Below are positions 28,590 through 28,673 of a DNA stretch of 28,673 nucleotides, in pieces. The stretch covers positions 1 to 28,673 of the IMG/VR virus record IMGVR_UViG_3300009481_000069; one strand, written 5' to 3'. The first letter of the stretch is position 1; each line of letters opens with the position of its first letter. Source of the stretch: a virus. Below the pieces are notes generated by a model that was not told where the DNA came from, searched no databases, and saw nothing but the letters and a program-made list of their open reading frames with translations. Both the position numbers and the translations under genes were made by a program.

Positions 28590-28673
28590 AATTTATAAAA
28601 CAAAAATCAACAGGGCAAATCGTTCACAGAGAAATGCCTCACACTGATAAAACACTAGATAATGCTGCCCATG
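28586..28673 (+). CDS. Partial gene at the right edge (fibre-associated small protein?)
   Basis: ATG at 28586 overlaps the previous stop (ATGA), and the frame is open to the window end (29 codons: MKFIKQKSTGQIVHREMPHT, DKTLDNAAH). Small proteins that start KxxxGxIVxRE are frequent after phage fibre genes, sometimes acting as fibre assembly factors. The rest of the gene is outside the window. Confidence 0.5.
   Translation, partial: MKFIKQKSTGQIVHREMPHTDKTLDNAAH

Noticed and set aside
1-28673. CRISPR arrays, insertion sequences, rRNA or complete tRNA genes
   Set aside because: No regularly spaced direct repeats of CRISPR size, no transposase gene and no complete RNA gene were seen on either strand.

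Overview
The window is most of a temperate, T7-like-tailed podovirus genome (short-tailed dsDNA phage) of a Gram-negative bacterium. The morphogenesis genes follow a T7-type order: terminase, head-tail connector (portal), scaffold, capsid, tubular tail proteins A and B, a GNAT protein, internal virion proteins, tail fibre. The early arm is that of a lysogenic phage: tyrosine integrase, excisionase, recombination genes and an HTH repressor. The spanin pair and lipoprotein signals imply a host with an outer membrane. By eye the DNA is moderately AT-rich. The host species cannot be named, but a proteobacterium is suggested by a 45-nt fragment that matches the 3' part of tRNA-Pro(CGG). That fragment lacks the 5' half of the tRNA and sits beside int, so it reads as a phage attP. 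The contig may therefore be a free or circular phage genome rather than an integrated prophage.

Layout. 1-4700: attP, then a leftward operon running from a good promoter at about 3678-3706: a hairpin-interrupted 89-aa gene, a 50-aa membrane protein, YqaJ-type exonuclease, gp2.5-type SSB, excisionase and integrase. A rightward HTH repressor gene diverges from it. Further right on the minus strand are a ribbon-helix-helix (RHH) protein and a frameshifted small gene. 4731-6391: more leftward control genes, including a Cys-rich gp88-like protein with a structured leader, a 26-aa microprotein and two small probable regulators. 6392-7174: gene-free, hairpin- and repeat-rich, ending in a late promoter with an operator-like palindrome. 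7175-9891: small genes, an M15 endolysin, a holin candidate, an HNH-like protein, overlapping spanins and a lipoprotein. 9806-28673: packaging, head, tail, ejection and host-recognition genes, all rightward and tightly coupled. The window ends inside a small gene.

The main discovery is a 248-nt ORF-less group I intron that splits the major capsid gene. P1 to P9.1 can be drawn, and one guide sequence pairs with both exons (P1 and P10). This fixes the splice sites at 15550/15551 and 15798/15799 and restores a 290-aa capsid protein. Other notable items are three tandem virion-associated proteins sharing a C-terminal motif whose codons also form the next gene's ribosome binding site, a leader with two mutually exclusive hairpins, a cluster of AGTCTAACT repeats, and a 69-bp hairpin inserted in frame in a small gene. 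No DNA polymerase, RNA polymerase, primase or helicase is visible, so replication must use host proteins, the exonuclease/SSB pair, or genes beyond the right edge.
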